Of a stretch of 64,000 bases of DNA, positions 1-11,081 are shown piece after piece (within the stretch, counting starts at the first letter, position 1; each line of letters opens with the position of its first letter). A model generated the notes under the pieces. It had not been told where the DNA came from, searched no databases, and worked only from the letters and a program-made list of their open reading frames with translations. The DNA is taken from contig NC_060212.1 in assembly GCF_021130785.1 (NCBI RefSeq), positions 149,292,001 through 149,356,000 on the forward strand, written 5' to 3'. The DNA comes from Homalodisca vitripennis. Taxonomy: Eukaryota; Arthropoda; Insecta; Hemiptera; Cicadellidae. Both the position numbers and the translations under genes were made by a program.

Positions 1-282
1 ATTCTTTCTTACAGTTTTCAACCTATTACGATACAGGTAATATATTATAGAACTGTATGGATTGTCACAAATAAGTATGTGAAGTCAACTATTTAAACTT
101 TCTTGCAATTTTAGTTATTTTGAGATACCAATTGTGGTACAGTTAAGATGAATACCATGTATCACTAGTATAATCATTCAAAAATTTAAAATTCAACTAT
201 TACTCTTAACTCTCTACTGATGGTCAAGCGTCTCTTAAACTTAATACCTTTTTTTCTCTGTTACAACAAAAAGCTTAGAAAA
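1..282. other. unassigned AT-rich sequence
   Basis: No ORF, RNA fold or repeat end is recognised here. Confidence 0.4.
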
Positions 283-582
283 TTACACCTACTCCTCTAA
301 GAACCTTAAAGCTGATTCCGAAGTGACGGGATCTTTTGAATGGGTAAGGTTGGGAGTAGACGCCGTCTCATGAGAAAGGTTTAGGGCACTAATCTCGTCA
401 TTTCTGCTAGAATAAGGAGAAGCCAGCTATGAACCAGCCTCTCTAGTCAAATTATGTAGGGGGTGGCGCACCCTTATGTGCTGGTAAGAAACTTTGACTC
501 TTAGAAAAACCCCACCAACCCTAACAGTCATATCCCGGAGTAGACTATACCTATCGAATTACCCTTGCGCCCCAGAATCTAG
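283..582 (+). repeat. dispersed repeat family A, copy 1
   Basis: This ~300-bp block matches the reverse complement of 19910-20240 over most of its length. Shared landmarks in order are GAATGGGTAAGGTT (near 338), TAGGGCACTA (near 382), GAACCAGCCTCTC (near 431), AACCCCACCAAC (near 508), a GTAGACTA stretch and a terminal CCCCAGAATCT (near 571). It is much richer in GC than its flanks and has no open frame. The two copies differ by many substitutions and small indels, so the family is old. I do not recognise the parent element. Confidence 0.75.
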
Positions 583-3286
583 CCACCTGCGGTTAGTGAT
601 GTGCCGCTCCTAAGCATCAATAAGGTTGCCCATATTTTTAAGTGACATCGGTTTTTGCTGTACCTACTGTGGGCTGGAAGTTATACTGTGGCGAACCCTC
701 CTGGGTAGTAACTTAATACCTTAAAAAGTGCATTATTTGTGTGTAAGTAAAAACTAGAATATATATTTAACTCAACTCATAAAACTTAAAAATGAAAAAT
801 TATTATTATTATGTTGACACCAAATTTAGTTCAAATTCAGTTTGATTTAAACTTGCATACCCGTAAACTGCATCTTCTTACTAAACCACTGTACTACCAC
901 CATCGACCAACAGTTACAAATACTACTGCGTTAGTTTATTTCTTAACAATATGATTGGTGTACAAATTAAACCTATTTCGTTTTATGAATTCTTTAAAAT
1001 TTATGTAAATAACCTAAAAATGTGTGTTTGATAAAATTTGTTTTACAATCAAATTTACTATTAGTACTATATTTACTAGAATATGAAGCGTCAGAGACTT
1101 AGAACTAAAGAGCCAAAGATTGAGCTGTTTACGCCGTTTGACAAACTCTTAGTGGGATAGCGATAGTTGCGATTCTTTCTATGACCCTAGGAATTATATA
1201 GGTACCATTGACATTGTACTGTACCGAATCTCTCCATTATTATGTTTTGTAAGACCCTCGCAAAGGCCAGTGCGCCATGAGAACGGACAGAGTAAGGCTT
1301 ACTTGTAAATTGGCCAGATATTTAAAAGAATCAATAAATAAAACCTTTAGTACATATTTTGGTTACTTGTTTAATCATATTCTGATAAATGATTGACTAA
1401 ACAGATACATCAAAGTTAGTTAATTGAAAATATTAACTGACCATCTAACAACACTAGTGGTAAAACTGAAAACGAATAACTTTATAATATTACTTAATGA
1501 TAAATAAAGAAAATCACTTTTAAATATGTCATTTAAAAAAATGCACCGTGGATAGGTGATGCGTTGACAAACTTTTACCTTTCCCAGGATTTCAATTAGT
1601 TTTGTGAAATAATCTTTTGAAATTTAAATTTAAAAACGTTTTGTGTGACTTTTCTTAGCTGTAATTGGATAATTTATACGTGCTTCAAAAGCTTCAGTAT
1701 AATTAGATCCCTTGCAGTATAAAATGGAAATTTTACATGAAAATATTGCATTGTTGAATCTCCACACAACCTTTACAAAAGGTTCTGCAGTACGAGAACT
1801 GGGTCCCTTTATCTGTTGTACAATGCAGTTTTACTCGCTACTTGGCAAGTAGCCACTCTCGAAAGGAACTTACCTTTGTCATTTTAGGCCACACATTTTT
1901 TACAAAAGACAGACAGGCCACTTGAGTCAACATGAATATACAAGCCGCGAGAGAGTGCACACGCTCGGTTTATGTTGACTTTGCCCGGACCTGCTTTTAA
2001 GCCTCCTCTTGTTTTACCCACTTATCTCGGCGATTCTTCCTCAGTGAAGAGAGCACTTTGTCATCTTGCCTCCCTTTAAAATGAAAAGAAGTTGTTTCCT
2101 CTTCAACTAGAGTGTTGCGGTTAAATCCTTCATTAGGTTTTTAACTTTCTGCTTCAGTATGTAAAATTTCATATTGTTGCGTTTAGTTTTTCATTTGGCA
2201 TTTTCGGTAATGAAAGTGAATAACAATCACAATCTAATTGCGTAATATTCTTGTAATTCATTTCAACGCATTATCGAAAGAGCAATAACAATATTTGCCA
2301 ATTTATGAAATATTTTACTGAAGATAAGAAGTTATTTTGCATCATAATGCACGCCATCATTACAGTTTTATATCCACATAAAGCTTACATGACGAAACTT
2401 CCTTTAACCGGCTAAAACGTAAATCGTTAACGGCTAAAAAAACTTTTTTTAGTTATCCTTAAGTAAAAAATCAATCCTATTATTAGGCTTATAAAACTTA
2501 AGAGAATAAATTAAGAAAACTTTAAGTTACGTTTTTACGGTTGGATTTCCACGAGTTTTATTTTTGTTGTCATAAAAGTAATGCGTTACATTAGTTACAT
2601 TAAAGTAAATAATAATGCACTGGCGTACAGACTGCTCTTTCTCCTTTAATGGAATGAGATCAATATTCGATTTCGTTAGTTTCTTTAAAACTATTTAGTC
2701 TCAACCTTTACGACGGCTCCGCTCTTTCTCTGACACAGAGAGAACAGATTTTCATGTTTATTTCACCAGTAGTTACAAGTATTCACTGTAGTAAATTGGT
2801 CAATCTCCTACATTAATTGGCTTACAGCAAGCGGTAGAATATAATCAAGTTAAATAAATAAGTTAACTTATTTCACATATGCATTTGGAATAGAATTTGA
2901 GGGAATGAAATTGGGTTTAAATTGAAAAATGTTATTTTCCTTTCAAGTTTCATTATAAACATATGGCCTTTCATCAATACGCAGTTTGAATACGATAAAT
3001 GTTAATGAAGTGATGAAAGAGATTGTGCCTATTTTAATATATGTACGGTAGAACATAAATGATCTGCGACAATGAAACATAACATTAAACCGAACACCTT
3101 TTCTTACAATATTACCATCAATATTTATGGGAATTCCAGGTTTTCTATGGAAAAGTATACCTGTAATTTTTGAAGAACGCCCTATTCGACTATACAAAAA
3201 AAACTGAGAGCAACTTATAGCTATAAAAAAATCAATATTAAAATGACTTACTCAATTCACTATTATACGATCATGTTTATATCGCA
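583..3286. other. unassigned sequence with no recognisable gene
   Basis: Mostly AT-rich DNA without coding structure. Two patches are less AT-rich: about 1081-1320 and about 1790-2075. The second holds a short inverted motif around CTTGGCAAGTAG and a purine-pyrimidine mix, but no motif that I can name. An 84-codon open frame on the minus strand at 2943-3197 has no recognisable domain and is most likely chance. Confidence 0.4.
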
Positions 3287-3293
3287 TATGTTT

Positions 3294-3525
3294 GCCAATG
3301 GCGCAGTGTAGCGGGTACGGCGGTTATCGCAAGATAACCAGATCAAGCAACGCCGAGCGTGGCTGCTGCTTGGACAGGTGACCGCTGAGCGGTCCGCCTG
3401 CCCGGCCATTGGTGGTGGTTCGGAAGTCACCTTTAAGCCGTTGGTCCCCAGGTTAAGTGTTAGAGAGGGCTTCTTAGCCCTAACTTCGCCTGGTAAAATA
3501 AGACATTCTTTACTTTACTTTACTT
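3294..3525 (+). mobile_element. 5S rRNA-derived SINE, copy 1 (complete)
   Basis: A short retroposon whose 5' head resembles arthropod 5S rRNA from its first nucleotides (GCCAA) through the internal promoter. AAGCAACGCCGAGCG at 3345-3359 corresponds to the 5S box A region, GCTTGGACAGGTGACCGCT at 3368-3386 to the IE and box C region. The body ends in a short (ACTTT)n tail. It is flanked by a candidate target-site duplication TATGTTT at 3287-3293 and 3526-3532. Two more copies are present (10862-11081 minus, 34930-35172 plus). Compared with those, this copy lacks ~20 bp after GCTGAGCG. That the head is 5S rather than tRNA is my alignment by eye; 5S-headed SINEs (SINE3 class) are an established category. 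It is not a functional 5S gene, since the 3' third of 5S is replaced by an unrelated body. Confidence 0.8.
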
Positions 3526-3532
3526 TATGTTT

Positions 3533-4077
3533 TGGACAAGATATGAAATGTATATTATTTCTTATATTAAAGTGACGTTAAGGTTGATGAGTCGGAGGTT
3601 TTGCCACTGTCATAGGCCAAACTTTTATTAACTTATGGTTGATGTGCTATCTGAAAGGCAACTGTTATATATAACAACCACGATTACATTTTATTTTGTT
3701 AATGCCATGAGAAAAAACAGTTGTGTCACTTAAATCTGGGCAACCGCAATATATGTCCGGAAGTGGCAACATCACTAACCGAAAATCTCGAGAAAATGAG
3801 GTAAAAATGTGTGAATGATAGAACTAGTTTACTGCAGGGTGGATTGATGACTGATGAAGTGAATTGTGGGCTTACTAAATTTTAAAACCTGTTTAACACT
3901 AAATATAATGAAGTGTGGTTTCCCCTCTACGCTTGAAACGGAATAGGCAAGGAACATACACTGCCTCCTTCCCTTCAAGATGACATGTCAACCCTCCTTT
4001 TGGAATATCGACAGGTGGCAGCTCTTACCCACAAACCTAATCCATTCTGAATATCGCTTCAGAAGCAGCGCAATTGT
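3533..4077. other. unassigned sequence
   Basis: Nothing recognisable beyond simple AT-rich DNA; a slightly more GC-rich patch occurs at about 3930-4080. Confidence 0.4.
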
Positions 4078-4288
4078 CTTTTTAGGACTAAGCATAATGT
4101 AGGTAGCTTTCTCATCGTCTTGTCTTAAATAAACAATAATAGAAATATACTTGAGGAGTTACACCCAACCTGACCCACCCTAAACATTGTATTAATACAG
4201 CTCAAAAGACCTTTTAGGATTAAGTATAACATGAGGTTTCCTTATTTTCTTGTCCTAAATCGACAAAAATAGAAGTGTACTTGCAGAG
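4078..4288 (+). repeat. diverged tandem duplication, ~132-bp period
   Basis: TTTTAGGACTAAGCATAA near 4079 recurs as TTTTAGGATTAAGTATAA near 4212. The following ~60 bases align between the two units (CTTGTCTTAAAT versus CTTGTCCTAAAT, ATAGAAATATACTTG versus ATAGAAGTGTACTTG). Only two units are visible and both are diverged. No coding potential. Confidence 0.6.
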
Positions 4289-5342
4289 CATATATAGAAA
4301 TTTAGATGTATTTTCAATTGATCATTTTGAATCAAAACATCTGCCGTCATGAGTAAAGCCTTGTAGCGCTAGGATATTAGAGACTAGTGTATCATTTCTT
4401 TGCACATTTCCGACAGAAGTATTATATACATATTATAGTAGCTTAATATACTTTTCACCCAGGATGGTCTACATATTATAATTAAGAAGTTGTTTTGGTA
4501 ACTAAACATATATTGAATTCATTGAATTCAATAAATATTTGTTTGCTCTAAAGTATAAATTAATACGAATAATGTAATTTCGTAAAGCTGTGATTGTAAA
4601 ATTGCAAGACATTTGGCGTAAATACAATACTGTATGGGTGGTAACAAAACGTTTACCAAAATCACAAACGGATATTTGCAGTATAATAAATGTTTTAATC
4701 AAATGTCGGTCTTGAGGAGGTAACGAACACATTGTATTCCAATAGTCGGTATTCAATTATATATCAAAGTTGAAGCTGAGGCTAATTAATTACGTACGTG
4801 TACACTGTTCCGGTAATGTTGAGGGTTAGCTCTGAGGTCAGGGGAGAGAAAACCGCAAGCTTTTGACAGTACTGATTGCGCGTCGGACCAGCCAATTATC
4901 CATGCAGCCGTTCCCGTTCCTGTGGTGCTCAATTGATATGGCTAAACAAGGCCTAATGAACGCAACAATTGGTTTTAGAGTCAATCAAAGTAGTGTGAAA
5001 CTGTCCCAATCTTCATTATCAATATGGAAATAAGTTATTCTTGCAAGAAAGTGCTCTTCTGATTGAAAAGTCTTGCAGTAAAAAGACATGAGAACATGTA
5101 ATACTAACAATTTTATAAGGTCATTTAATCTAAATGATGGTATCTTCATGTGAATCCAACCAATCATTTAGATTCAAATTTCGGGGGAAAATAATATTTT
5201 CACTGGATAGCACATAGTGTTTACTAAATACACATACAGGATTTCGGGTAAAAATAATTTTGTTACATTATTTAAATGAAAGGCAAATTTTTTATTGCCA
5301 CAACATCATAGTAAAAGTACATATAATTTTCATGTAATATTT

Positions 5343-5346
<4 letters not shown>
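4289..5346. other. unassigned sequence
   Basis: No supported gene. Short open frames on the minus strand at 4502-4756 and 4985-5167 have no recognisable motif. Confidence 0.4.

Positions 5347-5386
<40 letters not shown>
5347..5386. repeat. (TA)n microsatellite
   Basis: Perfect TA repeat of about 20 units; it is the insertion site of the fold-back element immediately to its right. Confidence 0.95.
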
Positions 5387-5388
<2 letters not shown>

Positions 5389-5854
5389 AGGTGTTTGAAA
5401 AGTCTGGGTACGGCTTAATATTTTACAAACCATAGCAGATAAGATCTATAAACTTTGCACAGTGTCATATGGCTATGTAAACTATTTTTCCTTGCTATTC
5501 CTTGCCTACCGCATCAGAATACGACGATCCAGTCAGAAATGGCAGCGCATAATGTACTTCACAATGTGTACCTAAAACAACCCGCCATTTCTGATTGGAT
5601 AAACCTTTTGAGATGCGGTTTGCGGCATTCAACTCTACTAAGTGAGCTCTTTCAAATGAGGTATCACTCGACCCATGCTTTAATTTAAGATTTCCATGTT
5701 TTCCTCTGTGGGCTGTCCCCCCATGTTTGGCATGTCATGGTAATAGCAAGGAAAAATAGTTTACATAGCCATATGACACTTTGCAAAGTTTATAGATGTT
5801 ATCTGCTATGGTTTGTAAAATATTCAGCCGTACCCAGACTTTTCAAACACCTTG
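5387..5854. mobile_element. fold-back (MITE-like) element, TA target
   Basis: Termini are perfect inverted repeats beginning CAAGGTGTTTGAAAAGTC and ending with its complement. The inverted arms run on for about 110 bp with few mismatches (5387-5500 against 5745-5854). TA flanks both ends (5385-5386 and 5855-5856), as expected for Tc1/mariner-type target choice. A nested inverted pair lies inside, CAGTCAGAAATGGC near 5532 against GCCATTTCTGATTGG near 5584. The interior has no transposase motif, so it would be non-autonomous. The 77-codon frame at 5455-5688 is a by-product of the arm sequence. Confidence 0.85.
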
Positions 5855-5856
5855 TA

Positions 5857-6317
5857 TATACATAAAATATATATCGTACTGTTACAGTAGAGTATGAGTG
5901 AGCAGGTGTCTCATTTATTAAATAACTCTTTTACAAAAGTATGATAAAATGGCTCCAAATCAAGTATCCAGATGATAAATGTGAATTTTTTATGTGCTTG
6001 TCAACACCTTTACAAGCGTTGAGTAACCAGTTTAGAAGATTCCAGAGCACTGGATATTCTCTGTAACCTTTTACACAAGTTGACAGTCAGGGCTCCTTAT
6101 CTTCCTACCCTTCACTATTCCTCCATCAATTAACATATGAATAAATTTTATATATTTGATTCTACTCAAATAAAAGCTTTCAATAGAATATTCAAATGGG
6201 TGTTACAGTATTATAAATATTTGTTTACTAAATATTTTCCTAAATTACTTTAATGTTACAATAATATTATTAAATCTTTTTTAAATCTTTGTGTGATGGC
6301 AAATTATGATTACGACG
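5857..6317. other. unassigned AT-rich sequence
   Basis: No gene or repeat end recognised. Confidence 0.4.
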
Positions 6318-6319
6318 TA

Positions 6320-6740
6320 AATGGTGATTCAAAAAGGTCTCCGGTTTTTATATATCGAAATGAAATATTTATTTCAATCAAAAAAGTAAAAATAAATACA
6401 TCAACATGTACCGATTACACGTATGAAAAATTATGCCAAGCATGTGGCGGTCTCTACTGCGCTGGTACGCAACAACTCTGTCAATGAAATTCACTATAAC
6501 AGGACGATAAGTTTCAACTTCCATTTCGCCGACAACCCATCGAATTTCCTCCTACAAGTCACTCATATTTTGCGGTTTATTGGCAAAGACCAAAGACTTC
6601 AGATAACCCCAAATATGAAGGTCACAAGGCTATTATCAGCAAAATGGAAGTGAAAATGTTTATTTTTGTATCTTTAGTGTTTGATTAAAGTAACTCTGAA
6701 AAATGTATATACCAAAACCGGCGCTCTTTTCGAATCACTC
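6320..6740 (-). mobile_element. deleted Tc1/mariner-like element
   Basis: The two ends are diverged terminal inverted repeats: GGTGATTCAAAAAGGTCTCC from 6323 on the left, and on the right the complement of GAGTGATTCGAAAAGAGCGCC from 6740 inward. The similarity continues through CGGTTTT and TATATA. TA dinucleotides sit outside both ends (6318-6319, 6741-6742). Between them only the C-terminal transposase coding remnant survives on the minus strand. At ~420 bp it is far shorter than the 1.3 kb or so usual for full Tc1/mariner elements, so most of the transposase has been deleted. Confidence 0.75.
6418..6640 (-). pseudogene. Tc1/mariner-like transposase, C-terminal remnant
   Basis: Reading the minus strand from about 6640 down gives PCDLHIWGYLKSLVFANKPQ, then MSDL, an in-frame TAG, EEIRWVVGEMEVE, further on VNFIDRVVAYQRS and RHMLGIIFH. 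This matches the end of insect Tc1/mariner (IS630-type) transposases. There, a TPCDFFLWGYLK block carries the last catalytic acidic residue; it is followed by NKPxTLxELK, IxxEIxxI and a terminal GGHLxDIIFxT. The matching D is present in PCDLHIW. At least one stop codon interrupts it, and the sequence upstream of PCD turns into stops, so nothing functional is encoded. The plus-strand frames at 6293-6653 are shadows of it. Confidence 0.85.
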
Positions 6741-6742
6741 TA

Positions 6743-7272
6743 AGACAGATCATGTAATGCCGGGTGGATTTAGGTCACTGCTTAATATACATTATTGTTG
6801 TCAAAACTAGTATACAAACACCTCATCCATCCGCTTATTTTGTGATAAGCTTTTCTAGTTTTCATAAAACAATCTATTCAAGCGTAAAATTGAATTGTAC
6901 ACTACAATTCAACAGTACTAGATTGACAAACCCTTAACCTCCGGGCTTATACTGAAACGCTGATTTCAATCAATGGACACATATTGCAAGTTGACACATA
7001 CAGCCAAACACAAAAAACTCACGGAAACAAAACCTTTTATACCATGAAACTATTCGTCAATTGATTGGATGTTGTAAATGCTTTCAGGAATACAGCGGTC
7101 TATTTTTGACAACCTAATTGTATCAAATAGGTAAAATAGTAAAATTTTGTTTATTGCATAAAGTGTATTGTAAAGAGAGTAAAGTTACATGAGGCGTATA
7201 AAAATATGTTGTGCAAAATAATGTAAATTCGTATTATAATGAAAGATAAAAATTTTTAATATTTATTATTTA
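6743..7272. other. unassigned AT-rich sequence
   Basis: No feature recognised. Confidence 0.4.
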
Positions 7273-7375
7273 CTAGCTGTTACCCACGACTTCGCACGCA
7301 AATCTTAAGAACCTATGTCCATATATCACTTATTAAAAGCAATTAATGCGCGATTGGCTGCGGGTAACAGCTAGT
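7273..7375. repeat. short inverted-repeat unit with CTAGCTGTTACCC ends
   Basis: CTAGCTGTTACCC at 7275-7287 is matched by its exact complement GGGTAACAGCTAG at about 7361-7373. The left end continues as CACGACTTCGCACGC, a motif widespread at the start of dispersed repeats in arthropod genomes (general knowledge, not verified here). It could be two truncated repeat ends joined head to head or a small fold-back element. Confidence 0.6.
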
Positions 7376-7414
7376 TCATCAATAAATTCCTAGTATTTTA
7401 TAACGAAAACTCTT

Positions 7415-7979
7415 GATTTTCACCCACGGCTTCGCACACGATTTCATACAGAAAAATTGGGACGTAGGAGGCATATTTCCTTTGAACGTCGTTATTACCG
7501 TTCTGAGATAAATGATAGTCACTGAAATATACTCATGATCTATTTAAGATTTAAATTTTAAAACAGTCTCAATATGCACCTGTGAAATAACTGGAATTTT
7601 CTCCAATATTCTATTTTTTTGTATACAATTGAACTATATTAGACGATCGTGGACAGGAATCAAAAAGTCGGAATTCATTAGCGCACATACAATGTAATAA
7701 ATGATGGCGCTCAATGTCATTTTGAAACGAAAATAGGCATATTTTAGGTACATATTATTACAGTCTAATGATTATGAGCTTCAGATGTTTTAAAGCGAAA
7801 TTGCATTTCTTACGGGTATTTCTGTAACTTTTAGAGACTAGTGGGGCGGAATCCTGAATCGGGAACGGGATAAAAAGTATCGTATGTCCTTCTCCCAGTT
7901 CTTAGCTACTTCCCTACCAATTTTCAGCCAAATGGGTTCCGCCGTTCTTGACTTATAAATAGTGTAACTAACACGACTT

Positions 7980-8038
<59 letters not shown>
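7415..8038 (+). repeat. arthropod-type dispersed repeat ending in (TA)n
   Basis: Starts near ACCCACGGCTTCGCACACG (7422) and ends with a block reading GGGATAAAAAGTATCG (7867), TATGTCCTTCTCCCAG, CTACCAATTTTCAGCC and CTTGACTTATAAATAGTG, then (TA)n at 7985-8038. This order of GGCTTCGC, GGGATAAAAAGTA, CCTATGTCCTT and ATTTTCA-type motifs is a very common interspersed repeat tail in arthropods, probably the 3' end of a non-LTR element; the class assignment is inference. The minus-strand frame at 7838-8104 is a by-product. Confidence 0.6.
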
Positions 8039-8040
<2 letters not shown>

Positions 8041-8880
8041 TTAATGTTATATTTATATTTAATTTTAAATTTTCATTTAATGCAACGATATAGTGAATGT
8101 ACATTATACATATATCCAGATTAATATTGGACAGAAACAGTAACGATCAAGTAATTTTAAAATTTTATTTTATTTATGATATCAATGTATGTATGTTTTT
8201 TTTTTAATTTTACTTAGCGTAGTAGTAACAGTTATAAATGCTGTTTTTTAAACAAACGTTTGCACAAATACTTACATATCACCCCTTGTAGATGAGAGGA
8301 TACTTGTACGTTTCATTAAAGCGTTTAATTATAAACTACAGAAACTCTACATTAAAGTTAACTGCCTGGTAAAAGATAACATTCATACACGTGGTTTGGT
8401 AAAATCGAATAGGACGTAAAAATAGATAAATAAACATTAAGAGTATAATAAAAATAAATTTTATGCAAAGCTTATCCAAATGAAAGTCAAGCTGTCATAT
8501 ATTTTTTAGTCTGTAATATTTTACCACAAACATTAAATGAAACGAAATAAACAAAGGTCACGTGCACAGTTTGTGTTACATTTCTGGTATATTATAAAAT
8601 TTTACTAATCTTAATCAGTCTGACTTTTGTATAAACTGTAACTATGTGTAGCACTGAAGATTATGAATGTATGTCCACTCATATTTTAAAAACTAAATTA
8701 ATATTCTTAGGTGTGTGTAGAGTAGAGACAATTTAAATAAGTAAAAAAGAAAAATGTAATATTGACACTTTTTCTCTTAAAAAATAATTAGGTAAAAATT
8801 ATAATTTTAGATAAACCTTGTAAAGATTAGTTTTTTAATTAGTGGTTAGCACATAAACACAAATTTTTATAGTCAATAGT
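8041..8880. other. unassigned AT-rich sequence
   Basis: No feature recognised. Confidence 0.4.
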
Positions 8881-8882
8881 TA

Positions 8883-9458
8883 TACTGGGTGTCCCAAAAT
8901 TACAGGACCAAACTTCACCAAATTGTTCAGGAGGTCCAACTGAACGAAAAATGTCATATAATGTATATTCCTATCTAGCTTCGTTTACCTTAGATCGGCC
9001 ATTTTGTTTTTTACATACAAGTAATTTTATTTTCAATACGGGTTTACAGATTTTGTTGAAACTTGCCATAAATATTATAAACATGAATATAAGTTGTAAA
9101 AAAAATATTTTTTTAAATCTTATGTGTATTTTCAAAATGGCGGCCATTTAAAATTTTAAAACCTAAATAACTTGAAAACTAACCGTTTTTTAATGGCCGC
9201 CATTTTGAAAATACACATAAGATTTTTTTTTTATATTTTTTTACAACTTATGTTCACGTTTATAATATTTATGGCAAGTTTCAACAAAATTGGTAAACCA
9301 GTATTAAAAATAAAATTACTTGTATGTAAAAAAACAAAATGGCCGATCTAAGGTAAACGAAGCAAGATAGGACTATACATTATATAACATTTTTCGTTCA
9401 GTTTGACCTCCTGAACAATTTGGTGAAGTTTGGTCCTGTAATTTTTGGACACCCAGTA
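8883..9458. mobile_element. 576-bp near-perfect palindromic element (long hairpin)
   Basis: Left end TACTGGGTGTCCCAAAAT and right end with its complement are flanked by TA (8881-8882, 9459-9460). The two arms, about 8883-9150 and 9191-9458, are complementary almost base for base. They share CAGGACCAAACTTCACC, GATCGGCCATTTTG, ATTATAAAC and AAAATGGCGGCCATT in mirrored order, around a spacer of only ~40 bp. No transposase is encoded. The TA flanks and GGGTGTCC-type termini suit a non-autonomous Tc1/mariner-like element. Read-through transcription in either direction would give one long double-stranded hairpin RNA. The frame at 8951-9151 is fortuitous. Confidence 0.9.
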
Positions 9459-9460
9459 TA

Positions 9461-10861
9461 CAGCGTAAGTTATTTCAAAACTTTTGAATTATGTGTCATA
9501 TTTCTGAAATGAAATAACAAACTAACAGAATGAAACTTGGACCCGTACAACGAAACATTTTAATGTAAAAAGATAGTACAGCCTAAACGTGAAAACTATG
9601 TTTCATAATTATGGTTTCTTTTAAACATATTTTAATTTGTATACTAAAACATGCATGGTTTTAAGTGAGGTTTTTAGTAACTCTTGGAATTAAATCACAT
9701 TCATATTTATAACATGTACAACTTTTCATAAATGCACAAAACATTTTGAGCCAATCAAGCAAAGGAGGACCAGTCAGAAGTTTTTTATGTGTTCTACTTT
9801 CGTGGGAATTCAGATAATTGGAAAATAACTTTGAGTTCAAGTAAAATCACTATAAAACTTCAATTCGGTTCTTCTGGTGAACGTAATTGGACTGGGCACA
9901 GGGTATTAAATTTCTGATTGCCAACATTGATGAGTGAACAAGAGGGCATGAGATAACAGTCCTGTAATAATTACATATCTATGTACGTCTACTTACGTTT
10001 GCACTCATTCACAGATATGCTAATGAGGCGAGCCCGGATGATAAACAACCATTATGTTAGCTGTATTTACCAGCCTAAATAAAATCGGCTGATCTCATTA
10101 GGCAATAGTTGGAGTAGTAAACTCAATGAACATAAACCCAGTTACTATACGAAATATTCTAGTGGTACCTGTATGGTTCATGCCTGGTACGAAGGAAAAT
10201 CCTGATCTTTTTGAGGTGGTTGGTATTTGAACTGACATGAAATTGAAAATACAGTAATATTGAACCCCTGAGGGTTATTTTCCTGATACGAATGGTAGAA
10301 ATCGAATCATTTAGATAGTTTAAAAATAAAAACATCAATGTGTCAACAATTGTATCCTCATAGAACTGTGATGGAAAACGTCGAAGAGTTGCCTGATTGA
10401 TCTCACTTTCCCATCCAGCAGAAAACAATAATACATGAAATGGTGTAATCAAGAGAGAGATGTTCACGAAAATACTTTAAGATGCCAGAAACGAAGAACG
10501 GCATTTCTTTATTCAAAATGCCGAATACAGTCAATTAAGAATCTATGAAACAAGGGCACGGGAAAGGATCCTGTCACATGAAGTTAACCAAAATGTGGAT
10601 TAATCTTTATGGAAACAGATATACTTCCCCATAATTTGCCATTGTTAAGTGATGCAATAAATCAAATTGTCATCAATTGATATATGGAAGGTCAAAAAAT
10701 CATTTTTTTCAACACTGAGATCAAGGAAACGCAGATAGCGAAGGCACCTTCGAAGGTAGCGCCGTCGATTAGAGAGCTTGGAATTTATATTAGTCCTGTC
10801 GATATCTTTAGTATAACCGGAGATAAAAGTAAAAAAAATGGAAAGTAATGTCTTATTTTGC
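9461..10861. other. unassigned sequence with two unidentified minus-strand frames
   Basis: Minus-strand frames of 102 codons (10159-10467) and 72 codons (10645-10863) lie in a somewhat less AT-rich stretch (about 10080-10860). The second contains LRFLDLSVEKNDFLTFHI, which faintly recalls the FLDLxIxRxxxxLxFxIYRKPT segment of Penelope-like reverse transcriptases. The diagnostic YRKPT part is absent and the downstream frames do not align. I call neither a gene. Confidence 0.35.
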
Positions 10862-11081
10862 AAGGTGAAGTTAGGGCTAAGAAGCCCTGTCTAAAAATTA
10901 ACATAGGGACCACCGCCTTAAACTTGGCTTCTAGACCACTACCAATACCCGGGTAGGCAGACTGCGTGCAAGGGCAAGTTCACTGAGCGGTCACTGATCC
11001 AAGCAGCAGCGACGCTCAACGTTACTTAATTTAGTATTAGTATATCGTGATAACCACCGTATCCTATACAATGCGCCATTG
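10862..11081 (-). mobile_element. 5S rRNA-derived SINE, copy 2 (diverged)
   Basis: The reverse complement starts CAATGGCGCATTG at 11081 and runs through AAGTAACGTTGAGCG (5S box A region), GCTGCTTGGATCAGTGACCGC (IE/box C region), TTGGTAGTGGT and GGGCTTCTTAGCCC. The same order is seen in copies 1 and 3. It is the most diverged of the three and has an insertion near the head (ATACTAATACTAAATT). The 3' tail ends near 10862. No clear target-site duplication is visible. Confidence 0.8.

Noticed and set aside
3294..3525. A 5S rRNA gene
   Set aside because: Only the 5' two thirds resemble 5S; the 3' part is a foreign body with a retroposon tail and target duplication.
10159..10863. Penelope-like reverse transcriptase fragment in minus-strand frames
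   Set aside because: Only a weak FLDLSV...LTFHI resemblance; the diagnostic YRKPT and following blocks are missing.
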